Shown: positions 26,926 through 37,885, counted from the stretch's first letter. The stretch is DNA of 64,000 nt from Dorea longicatena (GCF_024168045.1 NZ_CP100126.1:2389001-2453000), one strand, 5' to 3'. Numbers and translations: made by a program. The notes: generated from the sequence alone by a model not told the origin.

Positions 26926-26965
26926 AAAAAACTGCCCACAACCTGTAAAGGCTGCATGACAGTCA
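26926..26965 (-). terminator. Terminator at the end of the fatty-acid operon
   Basis: On the minus strand GCAGCC pairs with GGTTGT and an outer ACTG pairs with CAGT, followed by TTTTTT. It lies about 80 nt after the FabT-like stop. Confidence 0.55.
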
Positions 26966-27040
26966 CTTTCTATCTTCTTATTTGTTATTCTCTTTCTCGA
27001 TCCATGCAGCTACTTCATGCAGATTTGGAAGATAACTCCA

Positions 27041-27499
27041 TCATTCCTTATTCTCACTATACCCGGTAAAGAATTCAGATAATGCATCCAGTGTCTTCAC
27101 AAGTACCGGAAGTTCGGTATCATCCAGTTTGTCCAGGATAGCCTGTGTCATCTGTCTGTGGTAATCTTCGTGATGATGGTAAGCCTTTACACCTTTTTCT
27201 GTCAGCTTGACAAGAACGACTCTTCTGTCTTCTTCACTGCGGTGACGCTCCACATATCTTTTATTCACCAGACTGTTCATGGCAGTCGTAAGGGATCCTA
27301 CCGTAATATTCAGCTTTCTGGCGATGGAAGACATATTATTTCCTTCTCCGAGTCCGATTGCTTCTATTACATGCATATCATTATTTGTAAGATCCTTGAA
27401 CTCGTCCGTAATAATCGCCTTTTCTTCCAGCTCCCATATTTCATTGATCAGACTGACCAGTGTCTGATTGATCATCTTATATGCGTCATCCATTCCCAT
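27041..27499 (-). CDS. fabT: FabT-like MarR-family regulator of fatty-acid synthesis
   Basis: The 152-aa winged-helix protein has MSSIARKLNITVGSLTTAMNSL as recognition region and the wing VERHRSEEDRRVVLVKLTEKG. In streptococci FabT, bound to acyl-ACP, represses the fab genes. Here it is the last gene of the fab operon, and FabT-like palindromes lie at the fabH promoter, which supports the name. The stop is TGA, and the frame stays open for 20 more codons beyond it (see findings). Confidence 0.82.
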   Translation of the reverse strand: MGMDDAYKMINQTLVSLINEIWELEEKAIITDEFKDLTNNDMHVIEAIGLGEGNNMSSIARKLNITVGSLTTAMNSLVNKRYVERHRSEEDRRVVLVKLTEKGVKAYHHHEDYHRQMTQAILDKLDDTELPVLVKTLDALSEFFTGYSENKE

Positions 27500-27550
27500 C
27501 TTCTGTAATTTCCTTCACTTTAACTCTTCATTCTTTACTCTTGTCTTTTA

Positions 27551-28621
27551 TTATACCCTTTCTGGCATCAGAGAATCAATAACTTCTTTCACAGTTTCCA
27601 GATGATCTGCTCTGTATGCATATGCCCCGCAGAAAAGTAATGCATCATCGACATTTCCCTTTGCGGCATTGATCAGTGCCTGCGTAATACAATATGGTGT
27701 CGTTCCCGGATTACAGTGTTTCAGACAGCGGTAACAATGTGCGGGAGCAATCCTGCCCTGTTCTTTTACTTTTTTCATAAAGGGATTCAGAATCGCACGT
27801 CCAGGCATTCCCACAGGACTTTTTACGATCACAATATCTTCTTTTCCGGCATTCAGATATGCTTCTTTATAGCGGATGTCTGCGTCACATTCTTCCGTTG
27901 TAACGAATCTGGTTGCCACTTGTATCGCATCTGCCCCAAGGGAAAATGCATGTGCGGCGCTTTCGCTGTCATGAATTCCTCCACCGATTGCTATCGGAAT
28001 CTTCTTTTCGTATTTATCCGAATAGTTCTGTATGATTTCTTTGATTTTCTGAATCTCCTGATCGTATATTGCCTGTCCTTCATATTCATCCAGCTGATCT
28101 TCACGAAATCCCAAATGTCCCCCGGCAAGCGGTCCTTCGATCACTACCAGATCCGGTATTCTTTGATATTTTTTATCCCAGTACTTTAATATGACATTCG
28201 CCGACTTTGCAGTAGATACGATCGGCGCAAGCAGAATGTCCGAATCCCCCACATATTTCGGAAGTTCCGTCGGAAGTCCCGCTCCCGATACGATCAGATC
28301 TGCGCCTGCTTCTACCACCGCATGCACATATTCTTCATAATGCTCCATGGCAACCATCAGATTAAATCCTATGATTCCATCCGGTGCCAGTTTTCTTGCT
28401 TTTTCATATTCCGATTTCACCGCTCTTAAGTTTGCTTCTAATGGATTCTTTTCAAAATCTTTTTCTTTAAAGCCGGGTTGAGCGGCAGAGATAATCCCTA
28501 TGCCGCCCTCTTTTGCAACTGCTCCGGCAAGATTTCCAAGGCTGATCCCTACTCCCATACCACCCTGGATAACCGGAACTTTTGCCATCTTTGTTCCTAT
28601 TTTCAATGGTTGTATTTCCAT
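27551..28621 (-). CDS. FabK/nitronate monooxygenase-like flavoprotein (second paralogue)
   Basis: The 356-aa TIM-barrel protein has the FMN-binding start VPVIQGGMGVGISLG, then SGAGLPTELPKYV, EGPLAGGHLGF and PIAIGGGIHDSESAA. It carries a C-terminal cysteine group (CYRCLKHCNPG, YCITQ) not found in the main FabK. The start ATG at 28621 is chosen over one six codons upstream because GAGG sits 9 nt before it. It may be an enoyl-ACP reductase paralogue or a nitronate monooxygenase. Its place in the fab operon favours a link to lipid metabolism. Confidence 0.85.
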   Translation of the reverse strand: MEIQPLKIGTKMAKVPVIQGGMGVGISLGNLAGAVAKEGGIGIISAAQPGFKEKDFEKNPLEANLRAVKSEYEKARKLAPDGIIGFNLMVAMEHYEEYVHAVVEAGADLIVSGAGLPTELPKYVGDSDILLAPIVSTAKSANVILKYWDKKYQRIPDLVVIEGPLAGGHLGFREDQLDEYEGQAIYDQEIQKIKEIIQNYSDKYEKKIPIAIGGGIHDSESAAHAFSLGADAIQVATRFVTTEECDADIRYKEAYLNAGKEDIVIVKSPVGMPGRAILNPFMKKVKEQGRIAPAHCYRCLKHCNPGTTPYCITQALINAAKGNVDDALLFCGAYAYRADHLETVKEVIDSLMPERV

Positions 28622-28666
28622 ATCTTTTTTCCTCGTCATATTATAGAATTTATGTGTTCATACCTA

Positions 28667-30373
28667 TTACATATTTCTGAAGCGCTCGTATCTATGTCTT
28701 ATCAATTCCTGTTCTGACATGCTTCCATATCTCATCAGAAACTCTTCTATTGCTTCATTTATCTGCATGATCACAGAATCCATATTCTGAACCGTATATG
28801 TTTCCGGTTCTGCGAAAACACGCTCTACAATTCCCTGTGCTTTCAAATTCTCTGCTGTCAGCTTCATCACTTCTGCGGCTTCTTTTGCTTTAGAACTGTC
28901 TTTCCATAAAATGCTTGCGAATCCTTCCGGCGAAAGAATCGAATAGATAGAATTCTCCAGCATCCACACTTCATCCGCAGTTGCCATCGCAAGTGCTCCA
29001 CCGCTTCCGCCTTCACCGATAATGATAGATACGACCGGAACCTTTAATCCGGACATCTCATAGATATTTCTGGCAATCGCTTCTCCCTGTCCGCGCTCTT
29101 CTGCTTCCAGTCCGCAGAACGCTCCCGGTGTATCGACCAGACAAATGACAGGTCTGGCAAATTTTTCTGCCTGTTTCATCAGTCTTAATGCTTTTCGATA
29201 ACCTTCCGGTTCCGGCATGCCGAAGTTTCTTTCGATATTTTCTTTCGTATTTCTTCCCTTTGCCTGTGCGATCACCGTTACCGGCATGCCATGGAACCTT
29301 GCCACACCGCCAATGATTGCTTTGTCATCCGCAAAATATCTGTCACCGTGGAATTCTACAAAGTCTGTAAAGAGCGCATCAATGTAATCACTTCCTACCG
29401 GACGGTCTTTTCGTCTGGAAAGTTCTACTCTCTGCCATGCCGTTAATTTTTCTTCTTTCCTTCCGTCTGCCACCAGATCCTGAGCACATTCTTTTCTATT
29501 AAAATCTGTTCCTTTTCCATTCTCATGAAGTGCAAGGATTTTAGAAAGTACTGCTTTCATCTGCGGACGTTCTACAATGGCATCCAGGAATCCATGTTCC
29601 AATAAGAACTCTGCTCTTTGGAATCCCTCCGGAAGCTTTTGGCCGATGGTCTGCTCGATCACTCTTGGGCCTGCGAACCCGATCAGAGCTTTTGGCTCTG
29701 CCAGGATCACATCCCCGAGCATCGCAAAGCTTGCGGTTACTCCGCCAGTCGTGGGATCAGTCAGTATGCTGATATAAAGAAGTCCGGCATCACTGTGGTG
29801 CTTCAGTGCTGCGGATGTCTTTGCCATCTGCATCAGAGAGACGATTCCCTCCTGCATGCGGGCCCCTCCGGAGCAGGCAAATAAGATGACCGGAAGTCTT
29901 TCTTCTGTTGCCCGTTCTACTGCCCTTGCTATCTTCTCTCCAACTGCTTCTCCCATGCTGGCCATCAAAAATCTCCCATCACAGACTCCGATAGCCGTCT
30001 CACGGCCGTCAATCTTTGCTTTTCCTGTTATGACTGCTTCTGAAAGCCCTGTCTTTTCCTGCAGTTTTTCCAGTTTTTCTTCGTATCCTTTGTATTCCAG
30101 AGGATTCCCTCCCTGAAGATCAGAATCCCACTCTTCAAAAGAACCTTCATCTGTGACCATCTCGATCCTTCGTCTCGCATGCACGCGGAAATATCCCCCG
30201 CACTTCGGACAGATGTAATGATCTTTCTTTACATCCTCTGCAATAATTGCTCCTCCACACTTGTTACATTTGCGGAGTAATCCCTCCGGTACTTCCGGTC
30301 GTCTGGTAAATGTAATATAATTCTTTCTTCCGACAGCAATTCTGGTTTTCTTAAATACGTTGTCCAGCTTCAT
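28667..30373 (-). CDS. accDA: Acetyl-CoA carboxylase carboxyltransferase, fused beta (AccD) and alpha (AccA)
   Basis: This 568-aa fusion moves the carboxyl group from biotin to acetyl-CoA. The N-terminal half is AccD, with a zinc ribbon of four cysteines (CNKC near 36, CPKC near 55) and the crotonase-type core ([12 protein letters not shown]). The C-terminal half from about residue 310 is AccA ([54 protein letters not shown]). In E. coli these are two proteins. It follows accC with 12 nt between them. Confidence 0.95.
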   Translation of the reverse strand: MKLDNVFKKTRIAVGRKNYITFTRRPEVPEGLLRKCNKCGGAIIAEDVKKDHYICPKCGGYFRVHARRRIEMVTDEGSFEEWDSDLQGGNPLEYKGYEEKLEKLQEKTGLSEAVITGKAKIDGRETAIGVCDGRFLMASMGEAVGEKIARAVERATEERLPVILFACSGGARMQEGIVSLMQMAKTSAALKHHSDAGLLYISILTDPTTGGVTASFAMLGDVILAEPKALIGFAGPRVIEQTIGQKLPEGFQRAEFLLEHGFLDAIVERPQMKAVLSKILALHENGKGTDFNRKECAQDLVADGRKEEKLTAWQRVELSRRKDRPVGSDYIDALFTDFVEFHGDRYFADDKAIIGGVARFHGMPVTVIAQAKGRNTKENIERNFGMPEPEGYRKALRLMKQAEKFARPVICLVDTPGAFCGLEAEERGQGEAIARNIYEMSGLKVPVVSIIIGEGGSGGALAMATADEVWMLENSIYSILSPEGFASILWKDSSKAKEAAEVMKLTAENLKAQGIVERVFAEPETYTVQNMDSVIMQINEAIEEFLMRYGSMSEQELIRHRYERFRNM

Positions 30374-30385
30374 CAGCAGTCACCT

Positions 30386-31720
30386 CTACAGTCTTTCAAT
30401 AAATTCAATATCTATATTTCCCTCAATGTAATCCGGATGATTCACAATTCCATACTGATAATCCACATTCGTGTCAATTCCTTCTATAATGACCTCACCC
30501 AGCGCACTCTGCATCTTGTGGATTGCTTCCTGACGGTTCTTCGCCCATACGATCAGTTTTGCCACCATGGAATCATAATATGGCGGAATCGTATAACCAC
30601 TGTATATTGCAGAATCGATGCGGATTCCCTTTCCTCCCGGAAGATACATATCCGTGATCGTTCCCGGAGACGGGCGGAATCCTTTCTCCGGATTCTCTAC
30701 ATTGATCCTGCACTCGATCGCATGTCCGGTCAGTTTAATGTCTTCCTGTGTATAGGACAGCTTCTGTCCGGATGCGATACGGATCTGTTCCTTTACAAGA
30801 TCTACACCGGTTACCCATTCCGTTACCGGATGCTCCACCTGGATCCTGGTATTCATTTCCATGAAATAAAAGTTCCCGGATTTTTCTAATAAGAACTCGA
30901 TCGTTCCGGCATTCTCATACCCTGCTGCTTTGGCGGCTTTCACCGCCGCATCTCCCATCTTTTTTCTCAGTTCATCTGACAATGCAACAGATGGGGATTC
31001 TTCAATCAATTTTTGGTGATTACGCTGGATGGAACAGTCTCTTTCTCCCAGATGGATCACATTGCCATATTTATCTGCCAGAATCTGGAACTCAATATGT
31101 CTTGGATTTTCTACAAAGTGTTCAATGTACATCGTCGAATCGGCAAATGCCATCTCAGTCTCTTTCTGCGCCGTCTGAAATGCAGATTCAAACTCTTCCG
31201 GTGTCCATGCAGTACGCATGCCTTTCCCTCCGCCGCCAAGGGCAGCTTTTATAATAACCGGATAGCCGATCTCCTGTGCCAACGCAGCACCTGTCTTTGC
31301 ATCGTAGACCGGTTCCTTACTTCCAGGTATGACCGGAACGCCTGCTGCCATCATCGTATTTCTCGCAACCTGTTTATTACCAAGGCTTGCAATGACTTTG
31401 GAATCCGGTCCGATGAATGTAATATTGCATTGCTCACATAATTCTGCAAATTTACTGTTCTCAGACAGGAATCCGAATCCGGGATGAATTGCATCTGCAC
31501 CACTGATGATCGTTGCACTGATGATATTTTCCATACTGAGATAGCTGTCTTTTGACGGAGCAGGACCTATGCAGATTGCTTCATCTGCAAGCTTCGTGTG
31601 CAATGCTTCTTTATCTGCCTCGGAATAGACCGCCACAGTCTCTATTCCCATCTCACGGCAGGCACGGATGATACGCACTGCAATCTCTCCCCTGTTTGCG
31701 ATCAATACTTTTTTAATCAT
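30386..31720 (-). CDS. accC: Acetyl-CoA carboxylase, biotin carboxylase subunit
   Basis: This 444-aa ATP-grasp enzyme carboxylates biotin on AccB using bicarbonate. Visible motifs are [20 protein letters not shown] at the N-terminus, the glycine-rich ATP lid [10 protein letters not shown], the substrate segment [18 protein letters not shown] and the C-terminal domain [20 protein letters not shown]. Length is typical. It lies between fabZ and accDA. Confidence 0.97.
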   Translation of the reverse strand: MIKKVLIANRGEIAVRIIRACREMGIETVAVYSEADKEALHTKLADEAICIGPAPSKDSYLSMENIISATIISGADAIHPGFGFLSENSKFAELCEQCNITFIGPDSKVIASLGNKQVARNTMMAAGVPVIPGSKEPVYDAKTGAALAQEIGYPVIIKAALGGGGKGMRTAWTPEEFESAFQTAQKETEMAFADSTMYIEHFVENPRHIEFQILADKYGNVIHLGERDCSIQRNHQKLIEESPSVALSDELRKKMGDAAVKAAKAAGYENAGTIEFLLEKSGNFYFMEMNTRIQVEHPVTEWVTGVDLVKEQIRIASGQKLSYTQEDIKLTGHAIECRINVENPEKGFRPSPGTITDMYLPGGKGIRIDSAIYSGYTIPPYYDSMVAKLIVWAKNRQEAIHKMQSALGEVIIEGIDTNVDYQYGIVNHPDYIEGNIDIEFIERL

Positions 31721-31750
31721 CTTTCCTTACACTCCTATGCTGCTTTTTGT

Positions 31751-32179
31751 TTATCCAACCATGAATGTCAGTTCTGCACTGACTACTACCTTTCCATCCA
31801 CACTTGCGACTGCCTCGCCGACACCGACAGGCCCTTTTCGCCGGATGATCTTCGTCTCCAGACGTACCTTGTCTCCCGGAACGATCTTACCTTTGAATTT
31901 ACATTTATTGATTCCGCCGAAATATGCAATCTTTCCTTTGTTTTCTTCCAGACTTAAGATTGCAACCGCACCGGCCTGCGCCAGCGCTTCCACAGTCAGT
32001 ACTCCCGGCATCACCGGTTCTTCCGGAAAATGTCCGGCGAAGAATTCTTCTCTGTAAGACACACATTTATATCCCACTGCGTATTCTCCCGGTACATAAT
32101 CCTCAATGTAATCCAACAGAAGAAATGGGTGGCGGTGCGGGATGATTTCTTTTATCTGATTGATATCTAAATGATTCAT
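31751..32179 (-). CDS. fabZ: 3-hydroxyacyl-ACP dehydratase
   Basis: The 142-aa hot-dog fold protein dehydrates 3-hydroxyacyl-ACP. It has IPHRHPFLLLDYIEDY at the N-terminus, and the catalytic segment GHFPEEPVMPGVLTVEALAQAGA with His and Glu. It sits between accB and accC, as in streptococcal fab operons. No fabA, fabN or fabM is seen, so how unsaturated fatty acids are made is not clear from this window. Confidence 0.96.
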   Translation of the reverse strand: MNHLDINQIKEIIPHRHPFLLLDYIEDYVPGEYAVGYKCVSYREEFFAGHFPEEPVMPGVLTVEALAQAGAVAILSLEENKGKIAYFGGINKCKFKGKIVPGDKVRLETKIIRRKGPVGVGEAVASVDGKVVVSAELTFMVG

Positions 32180-32188
32180 ACTGTCCTC

Positions 32189-32656
32189 CTACACGATGCG
32201 GAACAATGGCTGTCCATATTCCACACCTTCCTGATTATTTACCAGAATCTCTGCGACTGTTCCGCTGTAATCGCTTTCGATCTCATTCATCAGCTTCATT
32301 GCTTCTACAATTCCGAGTGTCTGTCCTTTTTCTACTCTGTCACCGACTTTTACGAAACTTTCCGCATCTTCCGCAGGTGCTGCATAGAATGTTCCTACCA
32401 ACGGGGATTCCACTACATTCCCGACAGGTATTTCTTCGGCAGATGTTCCCGATATCTGATCTCCTTCTGCTGCTTTTTTTATCTCAGCAGCAGAAGTTGT
32501 TACCGCATTCACCGGTGCAGACAGATTTTCCGTCACATAGCATGTATTTTCTTTCTTGCTCAAATGCAATTTGATTCCTTCTTCCTCATATTTAAATCCT
32601 GTCAGATCTGACTTTGACACGGCATCTATGAGTTCGATCATTTTCTCCATTTCCAT
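32189..32656 (-). CDS. accB: Acetyl-CoA carboxylase, biotin carboxyl carrier protein
   Basis: The 155-aa protein has a helical N-terminus (IELIDAVSKSDLTGFKYEEE), a flexible linker rich in A, T and S, and a C-terminal biotinyl domain (VESPLVGTFY, VKVGDRVEKGQTLGIVEAMKLMNE) with the biotin-bearing lysine near residue 121. It is the carrier between AccC and AccDA. Confidence 0.96.
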   Translation of the reverse strand: MEMEKMIELIDAVSKSDLTGFKYEEEGIKLHLSKKENTCYVTENLSAPVNAVTTSAAEIKKAAEGDQISGTSAEEIPVGNVVESPLVGTFYAAPAEDAESFVKVGDRVEKGQTLGIVEAMKLMNEIESDYSGTVAEILVNNQEGVEYGQPLFRIV

Positions 32657-32685
32657 ATGCTCTTTGTCCCTCCTGTGATTCTCCG

Positions 32686-33924
32686 CTAGCCTTCATACCG
32701 CTTCAACAATAACACTGCATTATGCCCTCCGAATCCAAGCGAGTTGGTCAGTACATAATCCACTTTCTTCTCAATCGGCGCACCAATTGCATAATTCAGA
32801 TCACATTCTTCATCTGCGGTTTCTGTTCCGACAGTCTGATGAATGAAGTTATCCTGAATTGTCTTCACACAGGTAATAAACTCTACACCTCCTGCTGCGC
32901 CAAGCAGATGTCCGATCATAGATTTTGTAGAATTGATCACAACATCCTTTGCCGCTTCGCCGAGTGCCAGCTTAATTGCACGTGTCTCGAACAGGTCATT
33001 ATGATGTGTACTGGTTCCATGTGCATTGATATAATCTACCTGAGAAGGTTTGATCCCGCCTTCTTCCATTGCAAGTTCCATTGCTTTGGCTGCTCCGCTT
33101 CCGTCTTCTGCCGGAGAAGTAATGTGATATGCATCTCCCGTAGAACCGTATCCGACAAGTTCGGCATAGATGACTGCACCACGTTGTTTTGCATGTTCCA
33201 GTTCTTCCAGAACAACTACACCTGCACCTTCTCCGAGAACGAATCCATCCCTGTCTTTATCAAATGGTCTGGATGCCTTCATCGGATCTGTAGAAGTCGA
33301 AAGTGCTGTCAGACTTGTGAATCCTGCGACTCCGGTCTCACAGATACATCCTTCTGCTCCACCCGCCAGCATCACTTCTGCGTCACCATACTGGATCGCA
33401 CGGAATGCATCACCGATGCAGTTTGTTCCACTGGCACATGCTGTGACAACATTCGTGCATTTTCCTTTCAGCCCAAGCTGGATGGAAATATTGCCTGCTG
33501 CCATGTTCGAGATCATCATCGGAACCAACAATGGATTGACTCTTCCCGGTCCTTTGGTCCGGATCTTTTCATATTCTTTTTCTACTGCCTGAAGGCTTCC
33601 GATACCGGAACCTACGATCACACCGACACGGAACGGATCTTCTTTTGACATATCAAGTCCGGAATCCTCGAATGCTTCTTTCGCCGCCGCTACCGCATAC
33701 TGGGAAAATGGCTCCATTCTTCTTGCTGCCTTAAAATCCATTCTGTCTTTTGCCTGAAAATCTTTTACCTCGGCCGCAATTTTCACCTTATATTCCGTAG
33801 TGTCGAATTTTGTGATCTCTCCGATTCCTACTTTACCTTCTTTTATACCGTCCCAGAACTCCTCTACGGTATTTCCGATCGGAGTCACTGCTCCAAGTCC
33901 TGTCACTACAACCCTTCTCTTCAT
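32686..33924 (-). CDS. fabF: 3-oxoacyl-ACP synthase II
   Basis: The 412-aa thiolase-fold enzyme elongates acyl-ACP with malonyl-ACP. The catalytic Cys-His-His triad is visible: TACASGTNCIG, NAHGTSTHHND and KSMIGHLLGAAG. The N-terminus (RRVVVTGLGAVTPIGN) and C-terminus (NSLGFGGHNA) are complete. It is the only FabB/FabF enzyme in this operon. Confidence 0.97.
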   Translation of the reverse strand: MKRRVVVTGLGAVTPIGNTVEEFWDGIKEGKVGIGEITKFDTTEYKVKIAAEVKDFQAKDRMDFKAARRMEPFSQYAVAAAKEAFEDSGLDMSKEDPFRVGVIVGSGIGSLQAVEKEYEKIRTKGPGRVNPLLVPMMISNMAAGNISIQLGLKGKCTNVVTACASGTNCIGDAFRAIQYGDAEVMLAGGAEGCICETGVAGFTSLTALSTSTDPMKASRPFDKDRDGFVLGEGAGVVVLEELEHAKQRGAVIYAELVGYGSTGDAYHITSPAEDGSGAAKAMELAMEEGGIKPSQVDYINAHGTSTHHNDLFETRAIKLALGEAAKDVVINSTKSMIGHLLGAAGGVEFITCVKTIQDNFIHQTVGTETADEECDLNYAIGAPIEKKVDYVLTNSLGFGGHNAVLLLKRYEG

Positions 33925-33939
33925 ATATCTTAATCTCCT

Positions 33940-34689
33940 TTACATCACCATACCGCCGTCTACATGCAATACCTGTCCGGTAATATATCCCGCATCCTCT
34001 GACGCAAGAAATGCAACCGCATTCGCCACATCTTCTGCTTTTCCGAATTTTCCAAGCGGAATCTGTGCGGCAGACGCTTCTTTTATCTTTTCCGGAAGTA
34101 CTTCTGTCATGTCGGTCTCGATAAATCCCGGTGCAACTGCATTGACCGTGATTCCTCTGGATGCCACTTCTCTGGCTGCTGTTTTGGTCAGTCCGATCAC
34201 ACCTGCTTTGGACGCCGCATAATTTGCCTGTCCTGCATTACCGCTGACACCTACAACAGATGCCATATTTATAATGCGTCCGCTTCTCTGGCGGATCATC
34301 TGGCGGAGCGCAGCTCTTATTGTATGAAATGTTCCCTTCAAGTTTGTGTCCAATACCTTATCAAAATCTTCTTCTGACATCTTCATAAGGAGTCCATCCT
34401 TTGTGATTCCTGCATTATTAACCAGAATATCAATTCTTCCCTGCTCCTTGATCACCGTCTCGATGAATTCTTTACAGGCATCAAAATCGGCCACATTACA
34501 TTGTATGATCACCGCTTTACCGCCTGCAGACTCAACTTCATTCTTTACTTCTTCGGCTCTTTCTCTGGAACCGTTATAGTTGATCACAACTGTTGCTCCT
34601 TTTGATGCAAGCTTTACAGCGATTGCTTTTCCGATTCCTCTGGATGCTCCGGTTACAACCGCAACTTTTCCTTCCATTGTCTGATCCAT
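33940..34689 (-). CDS. fabG: 3-oxoacyl-ACP reductase
   Basis: This 249-aa short-chain dehydrogenase reduces 3-oxoacyl-ACP with NADPH. It has the cofactor motif [16 protein letters not shown], the catalytic Ser in MASVVG and the YAASKAG motif with Tyr and Lys. It follows fabD by 2 nt and precedes fabF by 15 nt. Confidence 0.97.
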   Translation of the reverse strand: MDQTMEGKVAVVTGASRGIGKAIAVKLASKGATVVINYNGSRERAEEVKNEVESAGGKAVIIQCNVADFDACKEFIETVIKEQGRIDILVNNAGITKDGLLMKMSEEDFDKVLDTNLKGTFHTIRAALRQMIRQRSGRIINMASVVGVSGNAGQANYAASKAGVIGLTKTAAREVASRGITVNAVAPGFIETDMTEVLPEKIKEASAAQIPLGKFGKAEDVANAVAFLASEDAGYITGQVLHVDGGMVM

Positions 34690-34691
34690 CT

Positions 34692-35639
34692 TTACGATTC
34701 CTCCATCCTGTTTCCACCATCTGCGAGTTCCTCACAGACTTTATCCACATCCTCCCACTGGGAAATGTGGAATACTTTCACATTTCGATTGATTTTTCTT
34801 AAGAATCCTTCCAGTGTCCTGCCCGGTCCGATTTCGACGAATGTATCCACACCATCTGCGATCATGCGCTCCATGCTCTGCATCCAGCGCACCGGTGAAC
34901 TGATCTGTGTCGTAAGAAGCCCCGGAGTTTCTCTGATATCCGTTACTTCTTCTGCCGATACGTTTGTCACATACGGAATCTTCAATTCATGAAATCTGGT
35001 ATTCTCCAGCTCTTCTGCCAGCTTCTCTCCCGCCGGAACCAGCATCTTCGAATGGAACGGTCCGCTGACATTTAACATAATTGTCCGTCTTGCACCTGCT
35101 TCTTTTAATTTTCCGGCTGCTTCTTCCACAGCCTTCGTCTTGCCGGTGATAACAATCTGTCCCGGACAATTATAATTTGCAACTGATACATCTGCGATCG
35201 GTTCGATCACTTCTTCGATTTTCTCTGCATCCATGGAGATGACCGCACACATAGCACCTTCTCCTGCCGGCACCGTATTCTGCATCAGAATTCCTCTTTT
35301 TCTCACCAGACGGATCGCATCCATATCATTCATCCCGCCGGCAATTGCGATCGCCGGATATTCACCGAGACTTAATCCTGCCGTAACATCTGCTTTCAAC
35401 CCTTTATTCTCTGCAACTCTTGTCATCGCAAGACAAGTGGTAACCATTGCTGCCTGCGTATATTCCGTCAGATCCAGTTTATCATTTTCTTCAAAGCAGA
35501 GTGCTTTCATATCCAGACCAAGCTCCTCACCTGCCTGATCGAATATGTATCTTGCGATCTCACTGTTCTCATAAAAGTCGGCTCCCATGCCGGCTTTCTG
35601 AGCTCCCTGTCCGGGATAAATAAATGCAGTCTTACTCAT
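34692..35639 (-). CDS. fabD: Malonyl-CoA:ACP transacylase
   Basis: The 315-aa enzyme loads malonyl groups onto ACP. It has FIYPGQGAQ at the start, the nucleophile serine in GLSLGEYPA and the catalytic histidine in GPFHSKML. Its ATG overlaps the end of fabK by 8 nt. Confidence 0.97.
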   Translation of the reverse strand: MSKTAFIYPGQGAQKAGMGADFYENSEIARYIFDQAGEELGLDMKALCFEENDKLDLTEYTQAAMVTTCLAMTRVAENKGLKADVTAGLSLGEYPAIAIAGGMNDMDAIRLVRKRGILMQNTVPAGEGAMCAVISMDAEKIEEVIEPIADVSVANYNCPGQIVITGKTKAVEEAAGKLKEAGARRTIMLNVSGPFHSKMLVPAGEKLAEELENTRFHELKIPYVTNVSAEEVTDIRETPGLLTTQISSPVRWMQSMERMIADGVDTFVEIGPGRTLEGFLRKINRNVKVFHISQWEDVDKVCEELADGGNRMEES

Positions 35640-36570
35640 AGAATCCTTTTCCTCCGATCAATGCATCTGTCTCATTCACCAGTTTCTGAACCAGCTCTTT
35701 ACATGACATTCTTTCTTTTACCATACCTGCAATCTGTCCTGCCATTACACTTCCGTTCTTCACATCGCCTTCTACAACTGCTTTTCTAAGTCCGCCAAGT
35801 GTAAGCTTTTCTAATTCTTCAAATCCGGCTCCGGCGTTCTCCAGTTCCAGATATTTTCTCGTCATATCATTGCGAAGGGCTCTGACCGGATGTCCTGTGG
35901 TTCTTCCTGTTACTTTGGAATCAATATCCTTCGCTTTGATGATTCTTTCTTTGTAATTCTCATGTACCTGGGATTCATCTGTAACGACAAAATGTGTTCC
36001 CATCTGAACACCTTTTGCTCCCAGCATAAATGCGGCGGCGATTCCTCTTCCGTCTGCAATTCCTCCGGCAGCAATAACCGGAATATTGACTGCATCCACG
36101 ATTTGCGGAACAAGCACCATCGTTGTACTCTCGCCGATATGTCCGCCGGCTTCACATCCTTCTGCTACCAGGGCATCTGCCCCGCAGCGTTCCATTCTCT
36201 TCGCCAGGGCTACAGAAGCAACAACAGGAATAACCTTTACTCCGGCTTCTTTCCACATCTTCATGTATTTCTCCGGATTACCTGCACCGGTGGTCACAAC
36301 TTTTACACCTTCTTCAACGATTACCTTTGCGACCTCATCTGCATAAGGACTCATCAGCATGATGTTGACACCGAACGGTTTGTCTGTCAGTTCTTTTGCC
36401 TTGCGTACCTGATCTCTTACCCAGTCTGCCGGAGCACTTGCTGCACCGATGAGTCCCAGTCCGCCGGCTTCAGATACACCTGCTGCCAGATGATATTCTG
36501 CTACCCAGGCCATACCGCCCTGGATGATCGGGTATTCAATTCCTAATAATCTGGTTACTTCTGTCTGCAT
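35632..36570 (-). CDS. fabK: Enoyl-ACP reductase II (FMN-dependent)
   Basis: The 312-aa TIM-barrel flavoprotein performs the last step of each elongation cycle. It has the motifs YPIIQGGMAWVAEYHLA, VTTGAGNPEKYMK, AEGCEAGGHIGE and IAAGGIADGRG, and a RTTGHPVRALRN tail as in streptococcal FabK. No fabI is seen, so this organism probably relies on FabK, which triclosan does not inhibit. Confidence 0.95.
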   Translation of the reverse strand: MQTEVTRLLGIEYPIIQGGMAWVAEYHLAAGVSEAGGLGLIGAASAPADWVRDQVRKAKELTDKPFGVNIMLMSPYADEVAKVIVEEGVKVVTTGAGNPEKYMKMWKEAGVKVIPVVASVALAKRMERCGADALVAEGCEAGGHIGESTTMVLVPQIVDAVNIPVIAAGGIADGRGIAAAFMLGAKGVQMGTHFVVTDESQVHENYKERIIKAKDIDSKVTGRTTGHPVRALRNDMTRKYLELENAGAGFEELEKLTLGGLRKAVVEGDVKNGSVMAGQIAGMVKERMSCKELVQKLVNETDALIGGKGFYE

Positions 36571-36628
36571 AATCTCTATACTCCCTGTCTTTTTATAATC
36601 TCATTTTTATGTTACTGTCCTGTATTTC

Positions 36629-36856
36629 TTACTCTTTGTGAGCATTTACGTACTCTACAACATCACCTACTGTTACGATCTTTTCCAGATCTTCGGATGG
36701 AATCTCGATTCCGTATTCATCTTCCAGTGCCATTGTCAGTTCAAAAAGATCCAGGGAATCTGCTCCGAGGTCATCTTTGAATGATGCATTTTCTGTGATC
36801 TTGCTTTCCTCTACTCCTAAGTTATCTGCTACCATTTTTTTAATCTGTTCTAACAT
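36629..36856 (-). CDS. acpP: Acyl carrier protein
   Basis: The 75-aa acidic four-helix protein carries the growing chain. The phosphopantetheine-bearing serine lies in [12 protein letters not shown]. The start is the ATG at 36856, preceded by AAGGAG; an in-frame upstream codon would add 15 unusual residues. It lies between fabH and fabK. Confidence 0.97.
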   Translation of the reverse strand: MLEQIKKMVADNLGVEESKITENASFKDDLGADSLDLFELTMALEDEYGIEIPSEDLEKIVTVGDVVEYVNAHKE

Positions 36857-36894
36857 GTTTTTGTTCTCCTTCTCATATTTGTTTTTACTGTTTT

Positions 36895-37872
36895 TTACCA
36901 TTCCAGAATACTTGCGCCCCAGGTAAGTCCTGCGCCAAATCCCGCGAGGATAATCTTCTGACCTTTTTGCAGCTTTCCGGCTCTGTTCAATTCATCAAGA
37001 AGAATCGGAATGCTTGCGGAAGATGTATTTCCGTATTCTTCCAGATTCATCGGAAATTTTTCCAACGGCTCGCCCAGCCGCTTTGCGATTGCTTCTACGA
37101 TCCTTTTGTTCGCCTGATGTAAGATATAAAAGCTGATTTCTTCCTGAGCCACATTATTTTTTTCCAGCACTTCTTTTACTGCCTGCGGCACGCTCTTTAC
37201 TGCAAACATAAACACTTCTCTTCCATCCATCTGCATCAGATATTCTTTTTCATCCGGCTTCGGCAGATCTTCCGGCGATAACTCGCTTCTGTCATATCTG
37301 CTCCGGCAGCACAGTGCTTCTCCTTTGGAACCATCGGAGTGTGTCACTGGAAGATAATATCTCATATCTTCACTTTTCAGTACCGCTGCTCCGGCACCAT
37401 CCCCGAACAGGATACATGTTCCGCGGTCCTTCCAGTTCGTCAGGTTCGACAAACTTTCACTGCCAATGATCAGAGCCGTCTGATACACACCCGCATTCAG
37501 ATACGCAGCCGCTGTATTATAAGCAACTACGAATCCGGTACATGCCGCACTCAGATCAAAACAGGTTGCACGCTTTGCTCCGAGTTCTCTTTGCACTTCA
37601 CAGGCTGTACATGGAAGTATTACATTTGAAGAAATCGTAGAAACGATGATCAGATCCACGTCGTCTGCAGTAATACCTGCATTTTCAAGTGCCTGTCGTC
37701 CGGCTTGGACGGCCATGGATACCGTCGTCTCTTCTCTGATGATATGACGTCTCACGACTCCGGTTCTCTCCCGGATCCACTCATCACTGGTATCAACCAG
37801 TTTTGCAATGTCATTGTTATCCATTACAAATGATGGTACGCAAGATCCTGTCCCACATATTCTTCCAGTCAT
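36895..37872 (-). CDS. fabH: 3-oxoacyl-ACP synthase III
   Basis: The 325-aa enzyme starts chain synthesis from acyl-CoA and malonyl-ACP. The Cys-His-Asn triad is visible in [21 protein letters not shown] and YGNTSSAS, with the glycine-rich C-terminus [11 protein letters not shown]. It is the first gene of the fab operon, 48 nt downstream of a consensus promoter with FabT-like palindromes. Confidence 0.97.
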   Translation of the reverse strand: MTGRICGTGSCVPSFVMDNNDIAKLVDTSDEWIRERTGVVRRHIIREETTVSMAVQAGRQALENAGITADDVDLIIVSTISSNVILPCTACEVQRELGAKRATCFDLSAACTGFVVAYNTAAAYLNAGVYQTALIIGSESLSNLTNWKDRGTCILFGDGAGAAVLKSEDMRYYLPVTHSDGSKGEALCCRSRYDRSELSPEDLPKPDEKEYLMQMDGREVFMFAVKSVPQAVKEVLEKNNVAQEEISFYILHQANKRIVEAIAKRLGEPLEKFPMNLEEYGNTSSASIPILLDELNRAGKLQKGQKIILAGFGAGLTWGASILEW

Positions 37873-37885
37873 TCTAAATACCTCT

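Noticed and set aside
27041..27043. Selenocysteine codon in the FabT-like gene
   Set aside because: MarR proteins have no known selenocysteine at this place and no SECIS-like hairpin is clear directly after the TGA; a plain stop or nonsense change is simpler.
32722..33648. Long plus-strand ORF opposite fabF
   Set aside because: The minus strand encodes full FabF with all catalytic residues; the plus-strand product is Cys/Phe-rich and has no recognisable domain.
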